The translations under genes and the position numbers were made by a program. Below, piece by piece: positions 9,254 through 18,492 of a stretch of 34,027 bases of DNA. The stretch lies in assembly GCA_028284585.1 (NCBI GenBank), contig JANQRK010000026.1, positions 1-34,027 of the forward strand, given 5' to 3'. The notes under the pieces were generated by a model that saw only the letters and a list, made by a program, of their open reading frames with translations, made no database searches and was not told where the DNA came from. This DNA is from Chromatiales bacterium. Its GTDB lineage: Bacteria > Pseudomonadota > Gammaproteobacteria > Chromatiales > Chromatiaceae. The number at the start of each line of letters is the position of its first letter. Position 1 is the first letter of the stretch.

Positions 9254-10600
9254 ATGGCAATCAATCCCGCTAGTGCTGGAGGAGGCATGAACCTGGGGCG
9301 GCTCACCGAGCTGCGACAGCGTTTGCTGTTCCTGCTCGGCGCGCTGATTGTTTATCGAATCGGGACTTTCATACCGGTTCCTGGGATCAACCCGGCGGCC
9401 CTTGCGGCGCTGTTTGATCAGCAGCAAGGCACGATACTGGACATGTTCAACATGTTTTCGGGTGGTGCCTTGAGCCGGGCCAGTCTGTTTGCGTTGGGGA
9501 TCATGCCGTACATCTCGGCCTCGATCATCATTCAATTGATGACCGCGGTGATTCCTAAGCTGGAGCAGCTCAAGAAAGAGGGTGAGGCGGGGCGTCGCAA
9601 GATCACGCAGTACACACGCTACGGCACTTTAGTACTAGCGACCTTTCAGGCGATCGGTATCTCAATGGCCCTGCAGGGCCAATTCGGTGAAGGGCTGGTA
9701 GTCCAGACGGGGCCAGCCTTCGTGTTCACTGCGACAGTGTCATTGGTTACCGGGACTATGTTCTTGATGTGGTTGGGAGAGCAGATCACAGAACGGGGCC
9801 TGGGTAATGGTATTTCAATGATTATCTTTGCCGGCATAGTGGCAGGTCTGCCTTCGGCATTTGGCTCGGTGATCGAGCTCGTCAAAAACGGCGAGATCTT
9901 CCCGTTGTTCGCGCTATTTCTATTTGTGTTGGCGATTGCGGTTACTGGGTTTGTGGTGTTCGTCGAACGTGGCCAGCGGCGCATCACTGTCAATTATGCA
10001 AAACGCCAGCAGGGACGCAAGATGTACGCAGCGCAGACCAGCCATCTGCCGCTCAAGCTGAACATGGCCGGTGTCATTCCGCCGATTTTCGCGTCCAGTA
10101 TCATATTGTTCCCGACTACTTTGGCGCAGTGGGCAGGCAACACCGAGGGTATGCGTTGGCTCCAGGATATCGTTGCCAAGTTATCGCCCGGTGAGCCAAT
10201 TTATGTTGCGCTGTATGCGGGGGCGATTATCTTCTTCTGTTTTTTCTACACTGCGCTGGTGTTCAATTCGAAGGATACGGCGGACAACCTCAAGCGGTCG
10301 GGCGCATTCATCCCGGGCATCCGTCCAGGCGAGCAGACTGCGCGCTACATTGACCAAGTCATGTCTCGCTTGACGCTGGCCGGCGCAATCTACATCACGC
10401 TGGTCTGCCTGATGCCGGAGTTCCTGATTGTCGGATGGAATGTGCCCTTTTACTTCGGTGGGACCTCGCTGCTGATCGTCGTCGTCGTGGTAATGGATTT
10501 CATGGCTCAAGTCCAAGCGCACCTGATGTCACATCAGTATGAAGGCTTGATGAAGAAGGCAAATTTGAAAGGGGTCGGCGGTGCGGGGATGCCCCGCTGA
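9254..10600 (+). CDS. secY: Preprotein translocase subunit SecY
   Basis: SecY is the channel subunit of the SecYEG translocon in the inner membrane. The 448-residue protein has the ten-helix pattern and closely follows E. coli Sec[53 protein letters not shown], the cytosolic loop [20 protein letters not shown], and [20 protein letters not shown]. The ATG at 9254 matches the family N-terminus. An ATG at 9287 directly behind AGGAGG is too close to it (1 base) to be used efficiently and would remove conserved residues. It lies between rplO and rpmJ as in E. coli. Confidence 0.98.
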   Translation: MAINPASAGGGMNLGRLTELRQRLLFLLGALIVYRIGTFIPVPGINPAALAALFDQQQGTILDMFNMFSGGALSRASLFALGIMPYISASIIIQLMTAVIPKLEQLKKEGEAGRRKITQYTRYGTLVLATFQAIGISMALQGQFGEGLVVQTGPAFVFTATVSLVTGTMFLMWLGEQITERGLGNGISMIIFAGIVAGLPSAFGSVIELVKNGEIFPLFALFLFVLAIAVTGFVVFVERGQRRITVNYAKRQQGRKMYAAQTSHLPLKLNMAGVIPPIFASSIILFPTTLAQWAGNTEGMRWLQDIVAKLSPGEPIYVALYAGAIIFFCFFYTALVFNSKDTADNLKRSGAFIPGIRPGEQTARYIDQVMSRLTLAGAIYITLVCLMPEFLIVGWNVPFYFGGTSLLIVVVVVMDFMAQVQAHLMSHQYEGLMKKANLKGVGGAGMPR

Positions 10601-10630
10601 GATCGGCCTAACTAAGTTTGGGAGAAAGCG

Positions 10631-10744
10631 ATGAAAGTCCGTGCCTCTGTAAAAAGGATGTGCCGCAACTGCAAGATCATCAAGCGCAGGGGCGTTATCC
10701 GTGTGATTTGCACTGACCCGCGCCACAAACAGCGCCAGGGTTGA
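10631..10744 (+). CDS. rpmJ: 50S ribosomal protein L36 (zinc-binding type)
   Basis: This small gene encodes 37 residues beginning [20 protein letters not shown] and ending DPRHKQRQG. Cys11, Cys14, Cys27 and His32 form the zinc ribbon of the classic L36. The organism therefore relies on the zinc-dependent form, at least at this locus. The ATG follows a GGGAGAAAGCG ribosome binding region 30 bases after secY. The gene closes the spc-type block. Confidence 0.97.
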   Translation: MKVRASVKRMCRNCKIIKRRGVIRVICTDPRHKQRQG

Positions 10745-10751
10745 ATCGCTG

Positions 10752-10806
10752 TTGCTAAAATATTGAATTATGGGTAGAATTTCGCGTTTTCGCGCGCCAA
10801 CTACCC
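10752..10806 (+). promoter_or_regulatory. Candidate alpha-operon promoter inside a nested inverted repeat
   Basis: TTGCTA (10752-10757) and TAGAAT (10775-10780) are separated by 17 bases, a good sigma70-type match upstream of rpsM. E. coli also has a promoter at this place. The -10 box overlaps the left arm of a perfect 6-bp inverted repeat, GGGTAG (10772-10777) and CTACCC (10801-10806). This encloses a CGCG-TTTT-CGCG hairpin (10783-10794). Transcripts arriving from secY/rpmJ would contain the whole fold, while transcripts starting here would not. The promoter call is by consensus only. Confidence 0.55.
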
Positions 10807-10829
10807 GCACGACTAGGAGATAAAGGAGC

Positions 10830-11186
10830 ATGGCTCGTATAGCAGGAGTCAATATCCCGGATCGCAAACACGCAGTGATTGCATTGACCTCGGTGTATGG
10901 CATAGGGCCCACCCGCGCCCGGCAGATCTGCGCCGCGGCTGGGGTTGCTCAGGATCGCAAAATCATCGAACTGACCGAGGCCGAGATCGAAAAGCTCCGC
11001 GGCGAAGTAGCGAAGTTCGCGGTCGAAGGCGATTTGCGCCGCGAGGTGTCGATGAACATCAAGCGTCTGATGGACCTCGGTTGCAACCGCGGCATCCGGC
11101 ATCGCCGTGGCCTCCCGCTGCGTGGCCAACGCACCCGTACCAACGCGCGCACCCGGAAGGGTCCGCGGAAACCGATTAAACGATAA
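10830..11186 (+). CDS. rpsM: 30S ribosomal protein S13
   Basis: S13 is a small-subunit head protein that contacts P-site tRNA and bridges to the large subunit. The 118-residue protein begins [20 protein letters not shown] and has the helix-two-turn-helix [16 protein letters not shown]. It ends with [20 protein letters not shown] and a basic tail. AGGAGATAAAGGAG precedes the start. It is the first gene of the alpha block. Confidence 0.98.
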   Translation: MARIAGVNIPDRKHAVIALTSVYGIGPTRARQICAAAGVAQDRKIIELTEAEIEKLRGEVAKFAVEGDLRREVSMNIKRLMDLGCNRGIRHRRGLPLRGQRTRTNARTRKGPRKPIKR

Positions 11187-11216
11187 GCACAAGCTCAGGC
11201 TGGCAGGAAAAGGCAG

Positions 11217-11606
11217 ATGGCCAAGACCCCGACCCGTACCCGAAAAAAAGTAAAAAAGGTTGTTACCGATGGCGTTGCGCATGTGCACGCGTCGTTCAAT
11301 AACACCATCATCACGATCACCGACCGCCAGGGTAATGCCCTGTGCTGGGCGACGTCTGGTGGTTCGGGATTTCGTGGGTCGCGAAAAAGCACCCCATTTG
11401 CCGCCCAGGTGGCTGCTGACCGTGCCGGTCAAATGGCTAAGGACTATGGTGTGAAGAATCTTGATGTGAACGTCAAAGGACCCGGGCCGGGCCGTGAGTC
11501 GGCGGTGCGTGCTTTGAACAATGCAGGTTTTAAGATCACCAGTATCTCCGATGTGACCCCTATCCCACACAACGGCTGCCGTCCGCCGAAAAAGCGCCGG
11601 GTCTGA
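11217..11606 (+). CDS. rpsK: 30S ribosomal protein S11
   Basis: S11 forms part of the platform at the E site and the anti-Shine-Dalgarno cleft. The 129-residue protein has [40 protein letters not shown] and the [20 protein letters not shown] segment. The end, [12 protein letters not shown], contains the asparagine-glycine pair that is converted to isoaspartate in E. coli S11. Confidence 0.98.
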   Translation: MAKTPTRTRKKVKKVVTDGVAHVHASFNNTIITITDRQGNALCWATSGGSGFRGSRKSTPFAAQVAADRAGQMAKDYGVKNLDVNVKGPGPGRESAVRALNNAGFKITSISDVTPIPHNGCRPPKKRRV

Positions 11607-11621
11607 GTAGGAGATTTAGAA

Positions 11622-12242
11622 ATGGCACGCTATATCGGTCCCAAATGTAAATTGATGCGCCGCGAGGGTACAGATCTGTACCTCAAGAGCCGGGTTCGCT
11701 CGGTTGACTCGAAGTGCAACATGGAAAAAGTCCCTGGCCAGCAAGGCGATCGCCGTCGGCGGTTGTCTGATTACGGCGTTCAGTTGCGTGAAAAGCAGAA
11801 GGTTCGTCGCTTGTACGGCGTGCTCGAGCGCCAGTTTCGCAACTACTACAAGGAAGCCGATCGGGTTCGGGGGCCAACGGGCGAGAACTTGCTCAGACTG
11901 CTGGAGAGCCGACTCGATAATGTTGTCTACCGCATGGGGTTCGGCTCGACGCGATCCGAAGCGCGCCAGTTGGTTAGCCATAAAGCGATCACGGTCAACG
12001 GAAAGGTGCTCAGTGTTGCCTCTTACAAGGTGCGACCAGAGGACGTGGTTGGCGTGACTGAGAAAGCACAAAAGCAAGAGCGTGTGAAAAACTCCTTGGC
12101 ACTGGCGGAGCAGTACGGGCTGCCGGAGTGGGTCGAGGTAGACGCCAAAGGTATGAGCGGCACTTTCAAGCGTGCCCCGGATCGTGTAGAGCTTCCGGCC
12201 GAGATCAACGAGCAGTTGATCGTCGAACTGTATTCCAAGTAA
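11622..12242 (+). CDS. rpsD: 30S ribosomal protein S4
   Basis: S4 nucleates small-subunit assembly and in E. coli represses the alpha operon. The 206-residue protein begins [20 protein letters not shown] and has the conserved S4 RNA-binding domain (residues about 95-160: [20 protein letters not shown] followed by [15 protein letters not shown]). The four-cysteine zinc knuckle of the S4 zinc form is absent; only two cysteines are visible near the N-terminus. The short rpsM leader leaves little space for an enterobacterial-type S4 pseudoknot. Confidence 0.98.
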   Translation: MARYIGPKCKLMRREGTDLYLKSRVRSVDSKCNMEKVPGQQGDRRRRLSDYGVQLREKQKVRRLYGVLERQFRNYYKEADRVRGPTGENLLRLLESRLDNVVYRMGFGSTRSEARQLVSHKAITVNGKVLSVASYKVRPEDVVGVTEKAQKQERVKNSLALAEQYGLPEWVEVDAKGMSGTFKRAPDRVELPAEINEQLIVELYSK

Positions 12243-12263
12243 AGGATCTTAAGAGGGTCATCC

Positions 12264-13265
12264 ATGACGGAATCCGTCACCGCATTCCTCAAGCCGCGTA
12301 TCGTCAACGTGCAGGCTGTTGGCGCGAACCATGCCAAGGTGTCGCTTGAACCCCTCGAGCGAGGGTTCGGCCACACGCTGGGTAATGCGCTGCGTCGCAT
12401 TCTGTTGTCGTCCATGCCGGGCTGCGCGATTGTCGAGGCTGAGATCGAGAACGTGTTGCATGAGTACAGCGCGATCGAGGGCGTGCAAGAAGACGTCCTC
12501 GAAATTCTGCTGAACTTGAAAGAAGTATCGATCAGCATGGAAGACCGCGATGAGGCGATCATCAGCCTGAGTGCCAAAGGATCTGGTGTTGTCACCGCTG
12601 GCGACATTCAGCTTTCGCACGGCATGGAGATTGCCAATCCAGATTTGGTGGTTGCTCGACTCACCGACAAGGGTGAGCTGAGCATGACGATGAAGGTCCG
12701 CCGCGGCCGCGGCTACGAACCTGCAGCCAACCGTGAAAGCGCGGCTGGCGATGATCGCCCGATCGGTCACCTGCAGCTCGATGCGACCTTCAGCCCAGTG
12801 CGTCGCGTCGCCTACGCGGTCGAGGCCGCGCGGGTTGAGCAGCGTACCAATCTCGATCGTCTCGTAATCGACATCGAAACTGATGGAACCATTGATCCAG
12901 AAGATGCGATCCGACGCTCGGCAACTATCCTGCAGGATCAGCTTTCGGCCTTTGTGAAACTGGATGAGACAGCGTCGGCCCCGGGCGAACCGGAGCGATC
13001 CGAACCGGCGGTAGACCCGATACTGTTGCGTCCGGTCGATGACCTTGAGCTTACGGTACGCTCGGCGAACTGCCTGAAAGCCGAGAATATTTTCCTGATT
13101 GGCGACCTGATTCAGCGCACCGAAGTGGAGTTGCTGAAGACCCCGAATCTAGGAAAGAAATCGCTGACCGAGATCAAGGATGTATTGGCGACCCGTGGCC
13201 TTTCCTTGGGCATGCGCCTCGAGAACTGGCCACCCGAAAACCTCGAAGAATTAATGGCACGCTGA
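12264..13265 (+). CDS. rpoA: RNA polymerase subunit alpha
   Basis: The alpha subunit dimerises to scaffold RNA polymerase and contacts activators and UP elements through its C-terminal domain. The 333-residue protein has the N-terminal domain motif [20 protein letters not shown] (residues about 32-51). A flexible linker near 235-250 leads into the C-terminal domain, with [20 protein letters not shown] and [20 protein letters not shown], which carries the helix-hairpin-helix DNA-contact residues. It lies 21 bases after rpsD. Confidence 0.98.
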   Translation: MTESVTAFLKPRIVNVQAVGANHAKVSLEPLERGFGHTLGNALRRILLSSMPGCAIVEAEIENVLHEYSAIEGVQEDVLEILLNLKEVSISMEDRDEAIISLSAKGSGVVTAGDIQLSHGMEIANPDLVVARLTDKGELSMTMKVRRGRGYEPAANRESAAGDDRPIGHLQLDATFSPVRRVAYAVEAARVEQRTNLDRLVIDIETDGTIDPEDAIRRSATILQDQLSAFVKLDETASAPGEPERSEPAVDPILLRPVDDLELTVRSANCLKAENIFLIGDLIQRTEVELLKTPNLGKKSLTEIKDVLATRGLSLGMRLENWPPENLEELMAR

Positions 13266-13303
13266 GAAGCGTCCAAAGTAACGTTTAACCAGGAAGTCGA
13301 CCC

Positions 13304-13693
13304 ATGCGACACCGCAAAGCCGGACGGCAACTCAATCGCAATAGCTCGCATCGCAAGGCCATGTTTCGCAACATGACTGCCTCATTGATCGAGCACGAAT
13401 TGATCAGGACTACGCTACCCAAGGCCAAGGAGTTGCGTCGGGTCGCCGAGCCTTTGATTACAATGGCCAAAGACGACAATGTCGCGAAGCGGCGCCTAGC
13501 CTTCGCTCGGCTGCGCAGCGATGCCGCAGTCGGTAAGTTGTTTACCGAGCTAGGGCCGCGTTACAAAGAGCGCCCGGGTGGTTATCTGCGGATCCTCAAG
13601 TGCGGTCATCGCCCAGGTGACCGGGCGCCGATGGCTTTTGTCGAGCTGGTCGACCGTCCGGTGGGCGAGATCATCGAGGAGACCGAAGAGTAG
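13304..13693 (+). CDS. rplQ: 50S ribosomal protein L17
   Basis: L17 is a large-subunit protein near the exit tunnel. The 129-residue protein begins [20 protein letters not shown] and contains [20 protein letters not shown], both family signatures. It ends with [20 protein letters not shown] and an acidic tail. It is the last gene of the ribosomal run and is followed by an intrinsic terminator 21 bases downstream. Confidence 0.98.
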   Translation: MRHRKAGRQLNRNSSHRKAMFRNMTASLIEHELIRTTLPKAKELRRVAEPLITMAKDDNVAKRRLAFARLRSDAAVGKLFTELGPRYKERPGGYLRILKCGHRPGDRAPMAFVELVDRPVGEIIEETEE

Positions 13694-13714
13694 ACTGTAT
13701 TTCGCATTTGCACC

Positions 13715-13740
13715 AAACCGGGCCCAGCGCCCGGTTTTTT
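13715..13740 (+). terminator. Intrinsic terminator after rplQ
   Basis: A perfect 9-bp stem, AAACCGGGC (13715-13723) with GCCCGGTTT (13729-13737), closes a 5-base loop and is followed by a run of T to 13740. This is a classical Rho-independent terminator and marks the end of the str/S10/spc/alpha run. Confidence 0.93.
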
Positions 13741-13811
13741 GTTGTCGAGTGAGCGCGCAGCCAATCGGCGCAAAAGGCTTATCCGCTAAGTTTCGGCGCT
13801 AGAATCCTTTT

Positions 13812-14543
13812 ATGGATCAAGGCCGCGCGATTTTCCTGTTCACTGATTTCAGCTGGTCGGGACCCTATGTCGGGCAAATGATCAGCGCCATCCAGCGGCT
13901 TGCACCGGCCTGCCCAGTCACTAACTTGATGCATGATGCACCGGCGATGCGCCCTGACCTGGCCGCCTATCTGCTCGCGGCCTGCTGTAAACACCTGCCG
14001 ATCGAGTCAACAGTGGTCGCGGTGGTCGATCCAGGCGTGGGTGGTGAGCGATCGCCGCTGGTTGTTGAAACGAACGAGGGGTTATTCGTTGGCCCAGACA
14101 ACGGGCTGCTCTCGCGCGTGCCGGGAATCCAGCGCGTGGCGCGCATCGACTGGCGCCCGGTCGAGCTCTCCAGCAGTTTCCATGGTCGAGACCTATTTGC
14201 ACCCGTCGCGGCCAAGCTCTCGACCGGGTGTGCAGTAGCGACCACACCGCTCACTCGGGACCAGATGATCGGCGCCGATTGGCCGGATCAGACGGCGACG
14301 ATCGTGTTCGTCGACGGTTACGGCAATCTGATGACCGGGCTGCGTGCTCGACAGTTCGACAAAACCAGACAGTTGAGAGCCGATGGGCAAGTGATTGGCT
14401 TTGCTGAAACTTTTTGTCGCGTGCAGTCGGGCGATTTATTTTGGCACGAAAATTCTCAGGGATTGGTTGAGATTGCTGCGAACGGCGTCTCAGCATCTGA
14501 CCGCCTGTCACTGGCGTTGGGCGACAAAATCCTGCTAGATTAG
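13812..14543 (+). CDS. SAM hydroxide adenosyltransferase (SAM hydrolase, DUF62 family)
   Basis: Proteins of this family hydrolyse S-adenosylmethionine to adenosine and methionine and are related to bacterial fluorinase and chlorinase. The 243-residue protein shows the family motifs in order: FLFTDFSWSGPYVGQM (Asp12), VVDPGVGGER (Asp73 to Arg80), GPDNGLLS and SSFHGRDLFAPVAA (His124). Asp73, Arg80 and His124 match the Asp-Arg-His triad reported for the archaeal enzyme, including the 7-residue Asp-Arg spacing. There is no evident Shine-Dalgarno, and a TAGAAT box lies 6 bases before the ATG, so the transcript may be leaderless. Its role in the cell is unknown; SAM or methionine homeostasis is an inference. 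Confidence 0.9.
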   Translation: MDQGRAIFLFTDFSWSGPYVGQMISAIQRLAPACPVTNLMHDAPAMRPDLAAYLLAACCKHLPIESTVVAVVDPGVGGERSPLVVETNEGLFVGPDNGLLSRVPGIQRVARIDWRPVELSSSFHGRDLFAPVAAKLSTGCAVATTPLTRDQMIGADWPDQTATIVFVDGYGNLMTGLRARQFDKTRQLRADGQVIGFAETFCRVQSGDLFWHENSQGLVEIAANGVSASDRLSLALGDKILLD

Positions 14544-14774
14544 TGCTCCGCTGCGAATGGTCTTGGCCCATTGGGCCTGCAAATTCTAACTAGATTCGCT
14601 GCGCCGAGATCTTAGCTGTTTTGCCTGCTGTGACAGTCACGGTTGCTTCATCGTGTGTCAACAGGGTTCATCGGTTGATCGCAACGCAATAGGCGCCTCT
14701 GTTTGAGGCTTTCGACCGAGATGTTAGTGATCTCGACAACTTGCCCAGTTCAAGCGTGCTCGGGAGGATTAGGC
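14544..14774. other. Intergenic region, two small palindromes only
   Basis: No gene is supported here. It contains GGCCC-ATT-GGGCC (14565-14577), which has no T run after it and so is a poor terminator. It also contains an 11-base dyad GTGAC-A-GTCAC (14630-14640) that could be an operator half-site pair. The downstream end carries the ribosome binding site GGGAGG (14762-14767) of the next gene. Confidence 0.4.
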
Positions 14775-15356
14775 ATGAGATCACAGCGTCGGTTTTCTTG
14801 GTTCCAACGGATAACCCAACGCAAAGCGCAGCCCCTCGCAGGCGATGTGGCAGAGCCCGAAGGTGCACAGTCAGGGACAGAGCAGTTGGGATTGACCGGC
14901 TCCGCGCTCGAACAGGCCTACCGAGATTTACTGCTCGAGAACCAGGTGCTTGCCGAGGCCAATCAGCGCCTGCACGATCGCCAAGTGAATCATGCAGACG
15001 AAGCAAACGCGCCGCCCGCGGCCAAACAGCTGATCCAGGCGCAGCGCAATGCTCTGGCGGAGCGCAGCCGGCGAATGCGCGAACTCGAATACGAGAACAC
15101 CCAGCTCAAGCGCGAGCAAAAAGGTCTGCTGGATGAGAATCGCAAGCTGTCGTCAAGCCTCGCGCAGCACATGCAAGAAATCCAACCGCTGCTGCGCAAA
15201 GAAGAATTAGCACGGGGCCAGTTGGTCGAGGCCAAGGCGGCCTTGCGGGCCAAGTCCAATGAGCTGGCGAGACTGACCGATAAGTACTATCAGCTCGAGG
15301 CGCGCACCCGACCGCAGCCGCCACCGACCGCAGCCAACAGCGATTTTTTGAATTAG
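14775..15356 (+). CDS. Unrecognised coiled-coil protein
   Basis: I do not recognise a family. I chose the ATG at 14775 because GGGAGG lies 7 bases before it; an in-frame ATG at 14703 has no such site. The 193-residue protein has a basic N-terminus (MRSQRRFSWFQRITQRKAQP), a short acidic stretch, and from about residue 45 to 180 an almost continuous heptad-rich helix high in Leu, Glu, Gln, Arg and Ala. It has no signal peptide and no membrane segment. The tail is PRPQPPPTAANSDFLN. The gene converges on uvrA. A structural or septum/DNA-associated scaffold role would be a guess. Confidence 0.75.
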   Translation: MRSQRRFSWFQRITQRKAQPLAGDVAEPEGAQSGTEQLGLTGSALEQAYRDLLLENQVLAEANQRLHDRQVNHADEANAPPAAKQLIQAQRNALAERSRRMRELEYENTQLKREQKGLLDENRKLSSSLAQHMQEIQPLLRKEELARGQLVEAKAALRAKSNELARLTDKYYQLEARTRPQPPPTAANSDFLN

Positions 15357-15413
15357 AAGTTGTCTCGCGACGCTTGGCCATGCGTCATGCAGCGCTGGCC
15401 GGCGTCCAGTCTA

Positions 15414-18314
15414 CTAAGTCGCTGACTTAGAGCGGCGCGCCGTCTTCTTTTGACCGCGCTGCCGTTTAGGTGTCGCTGCACCACGTGACAACATCGGCGC
15501 CAGGAATCGACCCGTGTAGGATTGTTTGAGTTCGGCGACCTGTTCCGGCGTGCCCTTGGCGATGATCTCCCCGCCGCCTTCACCGCCCTCCGGACCCAGA
15601 TCGATGAGCCAGTCGGCGGTCTTGATCACGTCTAAGTTGTGCTCGATAACGACCACGCTGTTGCCGTGATCGCGCAGTCGGTGCAACACGCCGAGTAGCT
15701 GCCGTACGTCGTGGAAATGCAGACCCGTGGTCGGTTCGTCGAGGATGTACAACGTACGGCCGGTATCGCGTTTCGAGAGTTCGCGCGACAGCTTGACCCG
15801 CTGTGCCTCGCCGCCGGACAGCGTGGTCGCGTTCTGACCCAGTGTGATGTAGCTCAGTCCCACGTCCATCAGCGTCTGTAACTTGCGCTTGATCACCGGC
15901 ACGGCGTCGAAAAAGGCCAGGGCGTCCTCGACCGTCATGTCGAGTACTTGGTTGATGCGCCGCCCCTTGTACTGAATCTCTAAGGTCTCGCGGTTGTAGC
16001 GCTTGCCACGGCAGACATCGCATTGCACGTAGATGTCCGGTAGGAAATGCATCTCGACCTTGATCACTCCGTCGCCCTTGCAGGCTTCGCAGCGACCGCC
16101 CTTGACGTTGAAAGAGAAACGGCCCGGGCTGTAGCCGCGTGAGCGCGCCTCGGGGACGCCGGCAAAGAGTTCGCGGATCGGGGTAAACAATCCGGTATAG
16201 GTGGCCGGGTTTGAGCGCGGTGTTCGCCCGATCGGCGACTGGTCGATATCAACGACCTTGTCGAAGTGCTCGAGACCGGTCACTTTCTTGTGTGCGGCTA
16301 CTGTGTGACTGGCACCATTGAGCTCGTTGGCCGCTAGCGGGTACAGGGTGTCGTTGATCAGGGTTGATTTGCCAGAACCGGAGACGCCGGTGACACAGGT
16401 AAACAGGCCGGCCGGGATCTCGAGTTTCACCTGCTTCAGGTTGTTGCCGCTCGCGCCCTCGATCTTCAACAAACGCTTGCGATCCACCGGATGACGTTCA
16501 CTTGGCAGGTCGATGCGTTCGCGTCCTGCCAGGTAGTCGCCGGTTATCGAACCAGGCTCGGCACAGATCATATCGACCCCACCTTGGGCGATGATGCGTC
16601 CACCATGGACTCCGGCGCCGGGTCCGATATCGACGATATGGTCGGCACTGCGGATTGCATCTTCGTCATGCTCGACCACGATTACCGTGTTACCCAGATC
16701 ACGTAGGTAGGTAAGCGTCTTGAGCAGGCGTTCATTGTCGCGTTGATGCAAGCCGATCGAGGGTTCGTCGAGTACATACATCACGCCGACCAAGCCGGCC
16801 CCGATCTGGCTGGCCAGGCGGATACGCTGGGCCTCGCCCCCGGATAGGGTCTCGGCACTGCGGTCCAAGGTGAGATAGTTCAAACCGACGTTGACCAAGA
16901 AGCGCAATCGGTCGTTGATCTCCTTGACGATCTTGGCTGCGATCTTGCCTTGCTTACCGGGTAGCTTGAGCTGCTCGAAGAAGGCCAGGCTGCGATCGAC
17001 CGCCAGCGCGGTGATCGCTGGTAGGTTGTGATCGGCGACGAACACATGCCGGGCACCTTGGTTGAGCCGCGTTCCTCCGCAGTCAGGGCAGTGTTGCGAA
17101 GAAATGTAGCGTGATAGTTCTTCGCGCACGGCATTCGACTCGGTCTCGCGATACCGGCGTTGCATGTTGTTGATGATGCCCTCGAACGGGTGGTGCTTTT
17201 TCACCACCCGGCCGCGCTCATTGAAATAGTTGAACTCGATAGATTCCGGGCCACTGCCGGTCAAGATGATCTGTCGGATGTCCTTGGGCAGTTCTTCCCA
17301 CGGGGCCTCGGGGTCGAAGTCATAGTGCTTGCCGAGCGAGCGGATCATCTGATGATAGTAGGCATTGCGGCGATCCCAGCCGCGTACCGCCCCACCGGCC
17401 AGCGACAATTGTGGGTTCGCGACAACCTTGCCCGGGTCAAAGAATTGTTCGACGCCCAGACCGTCGCAAGTCGGACAGGCGCCGACGGGGTTGTTGAACG
17501 AGAACAGCCGCGGCTCGAGCTCTTGGATGCTATAGCCGCATACCGGACAGGCAAAGTTGGCCGAGAACACCAGCTCGGGGCGCACCTGCTCTGTATCGTC
17601 GTCCATCCAGGCGACGCGTGCGACACCATCGGCTAGGTGCAGCGCCGTCTCGAACGACTCGGTCAGCCGCAGCCGAAGGTCATCGCGCACCCGAAAGCGG
17701 TCTACGACCACTTCAATGGTGTGCTTCTTGTGGAGTGCCAAATCAGGTGGATCATCGAGCTCGCAGATTTCGCCGTCGACACGGGCCCGCACGAAGCCCT
17801 GCGCATGTAATTCGGCGAGCAGTTTTTGGTATTCACCTTTGCGCCCGGATATGACTGGGGCGAGTAGCATCATGCGACTACCAGCCGGCTGGGACAGTAC
17901 TTGGTCGACCATTTGCCCGATCGTTTGCGCCTCGAGGGGCTCGTCGTGTGTTGGGCAGCGCGGGGTGCCAGCGCGTGCGAACAGCAACCGGAGGTAATCG
18001 TAGATCTCGGTTATGGTGCCGACCGTCGAGCGCGGATTGTGGCTTGTGGTCTTCTGCTCGATCGAGATCGCCGGTGACAGTCCCTCGATATGGTCGACGT
18101 CGGGTTTTTCCATCATCGACAAGAACTGTCGCGCGTAGGCCGAAAGCGACTCGACATAGCGCCGCTGGCCCTCGGCATAGATGGTATCGAAGGCCAATGA
18201 GGACTTACCCGAGCCGGATAGTCCGGTGATTACGATCAGCTGATCGCGCGGTAAGTCGAGGTCGATGTTCTTCAGGTTGTGGGTGCGGGCGCCCCGAATG
18301 TGAATCGTGTCCAT
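15414..18314 (-). CDS. uvrA: Excinuclease ABC subunit A
   Basis: UvrA is the damage-recognition ATPase of nucleotide excision repair and works as a dimer with UvrB. The protein has two ABC modules: the first Walker [10 protein letters not shown] (about 31-39), the zinc finger [20 protein letters not shown] to CPTCDG, the signature [16 protein letters not shown], and Walker [17 protein letters not shown]. The second module has GVSGSGKST, the zinc finger [16 protein letters not shown] to [19 protein letters not shown] and [16 protein letters not shown] chose the ATG at 18314 (966 residues, [20 protein letters not shown]), which matches E. coli; a TTG at 18344 would add ten non-conserved residues. 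No LexA box (CTG-N10-CAG type) is seen upstream. Confidence 0.97.
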   Translation of the reverse strand: MDTIHIRGARTHNLKNIDLDLPRDQLIVITGLSGSGKSSLAFDTIYAEGQRRYVESLSAYARQFLSMMEKPDVDHIEGLSPAISIEQKTTSHNPRSTVGTITEIYDYLRLLFARAGTPRCPTHDEPLEAQTIGQMVDQVLSQPAGSRMMLLAPVISGRKGEYQKLLAELHAQGFVRARVDGEICELDDPPDLALHKKHTIEVVVDRFRVRDDLRLRLTESFETALHLADGVARVAWMDDDTEQVRPELVFSANFACPVCGYSIQELEPRLFSFNNPVGACPTCDGLGVEQFFDPGKVVANPQLSLAGGAVRGWDRRNAYYHQMIRSLGKHYDFDPEAPWEELPKDIRQIILTGSGPESIEFNYFNERGRVVKKHHPFEGIINNMQRRYRETESNAVREELSRYISSQHCPDCGGTRLNQGARHVFVADHNLPAITALAVDRSLAFFEQLKLPGKQGKIAAKIVKEINDRLRFLVNVGLNYLTLDRSAETLSGGEAQRIRLASQIGAGLVGVMYVLDEPSIGLHQRDNERLLKTLTYLRDLGNTVIVVEHDEDAIRSADHIVDIGPGAGVHGGRIIAQGGVDMICAEPGSITGDYLAGRERIDLPSERHPVDRKRLLKIEGASGNNLKQVKLEIPAGLFTCVTGVSGSGKSTLINDTLYPLAANELNGASHTVAAHKKVTGLEHFDKVVDIDQSPIGRTPRSNPATYTGLFTPIRELFAGVPEARSRGYSPGRFSFNVKGGRCEACKGDGVIKVEMHFLPDIYVQCDVCRGKRYNRETLEIQYKGRRINQVLDMTVEDALAFFDAVPVIKRKLQTLMDVGLSYITLGQNATTLSGGEAQRVKLSRELSKRDTGRTLYILDEPTTGLHFHDVRQLLGVLHRLRDHGNSVVVIEHNLDVIKTADWLIDLGPEGGEGGGEIIAKGTPEQVAELKQSYTGRFLAPMLSRGAATPKRQRGQKKTARRSKSAT

Positions 18315-18492
18315 GGCAGCGGCTTCGACGACGAAAACGCTCAATTCTACGGCAGCCTAGGGTGCAGCGAAACGTCGGTCAGAACCGCAGTCGGAAGGCT
18401 CGTCTGCAGCGCGGCACCGGGTTTCGATTCCGGGTACTATTGGCGCGACATTATTGCGGGACCAAGCGGTGCGAGAGACGGCAACCACCAAG

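Noticed and set aside
9287..9289. Alternative secY start behind a strong AGGAGG
   Set aside because: The spacing is only 1 base, and starting here would remove the N-terminal segment that aligns with other SecY proteins.
14565..14577. GGCCC-ATT-GGGCC palindrome as terminator of the SAM hydrolase gene
   Set aside because: The stem is only 5 bp and no T run follows it.
15369..15386. GACGC/GCGTC stem-loop between the convergent coiled-coil and uvrA genes as a two-way terminator
   Set aside because: Only 5 bp with an 8-base loop and no T run on either strand.
18315..18492. A LexA (SOS) box for uvrA
   Set aside because: I looked for a CTG-N10-CAG type site in the uvrA-transporter gap and saw none; SOS control cannot be claimed from the sequence.
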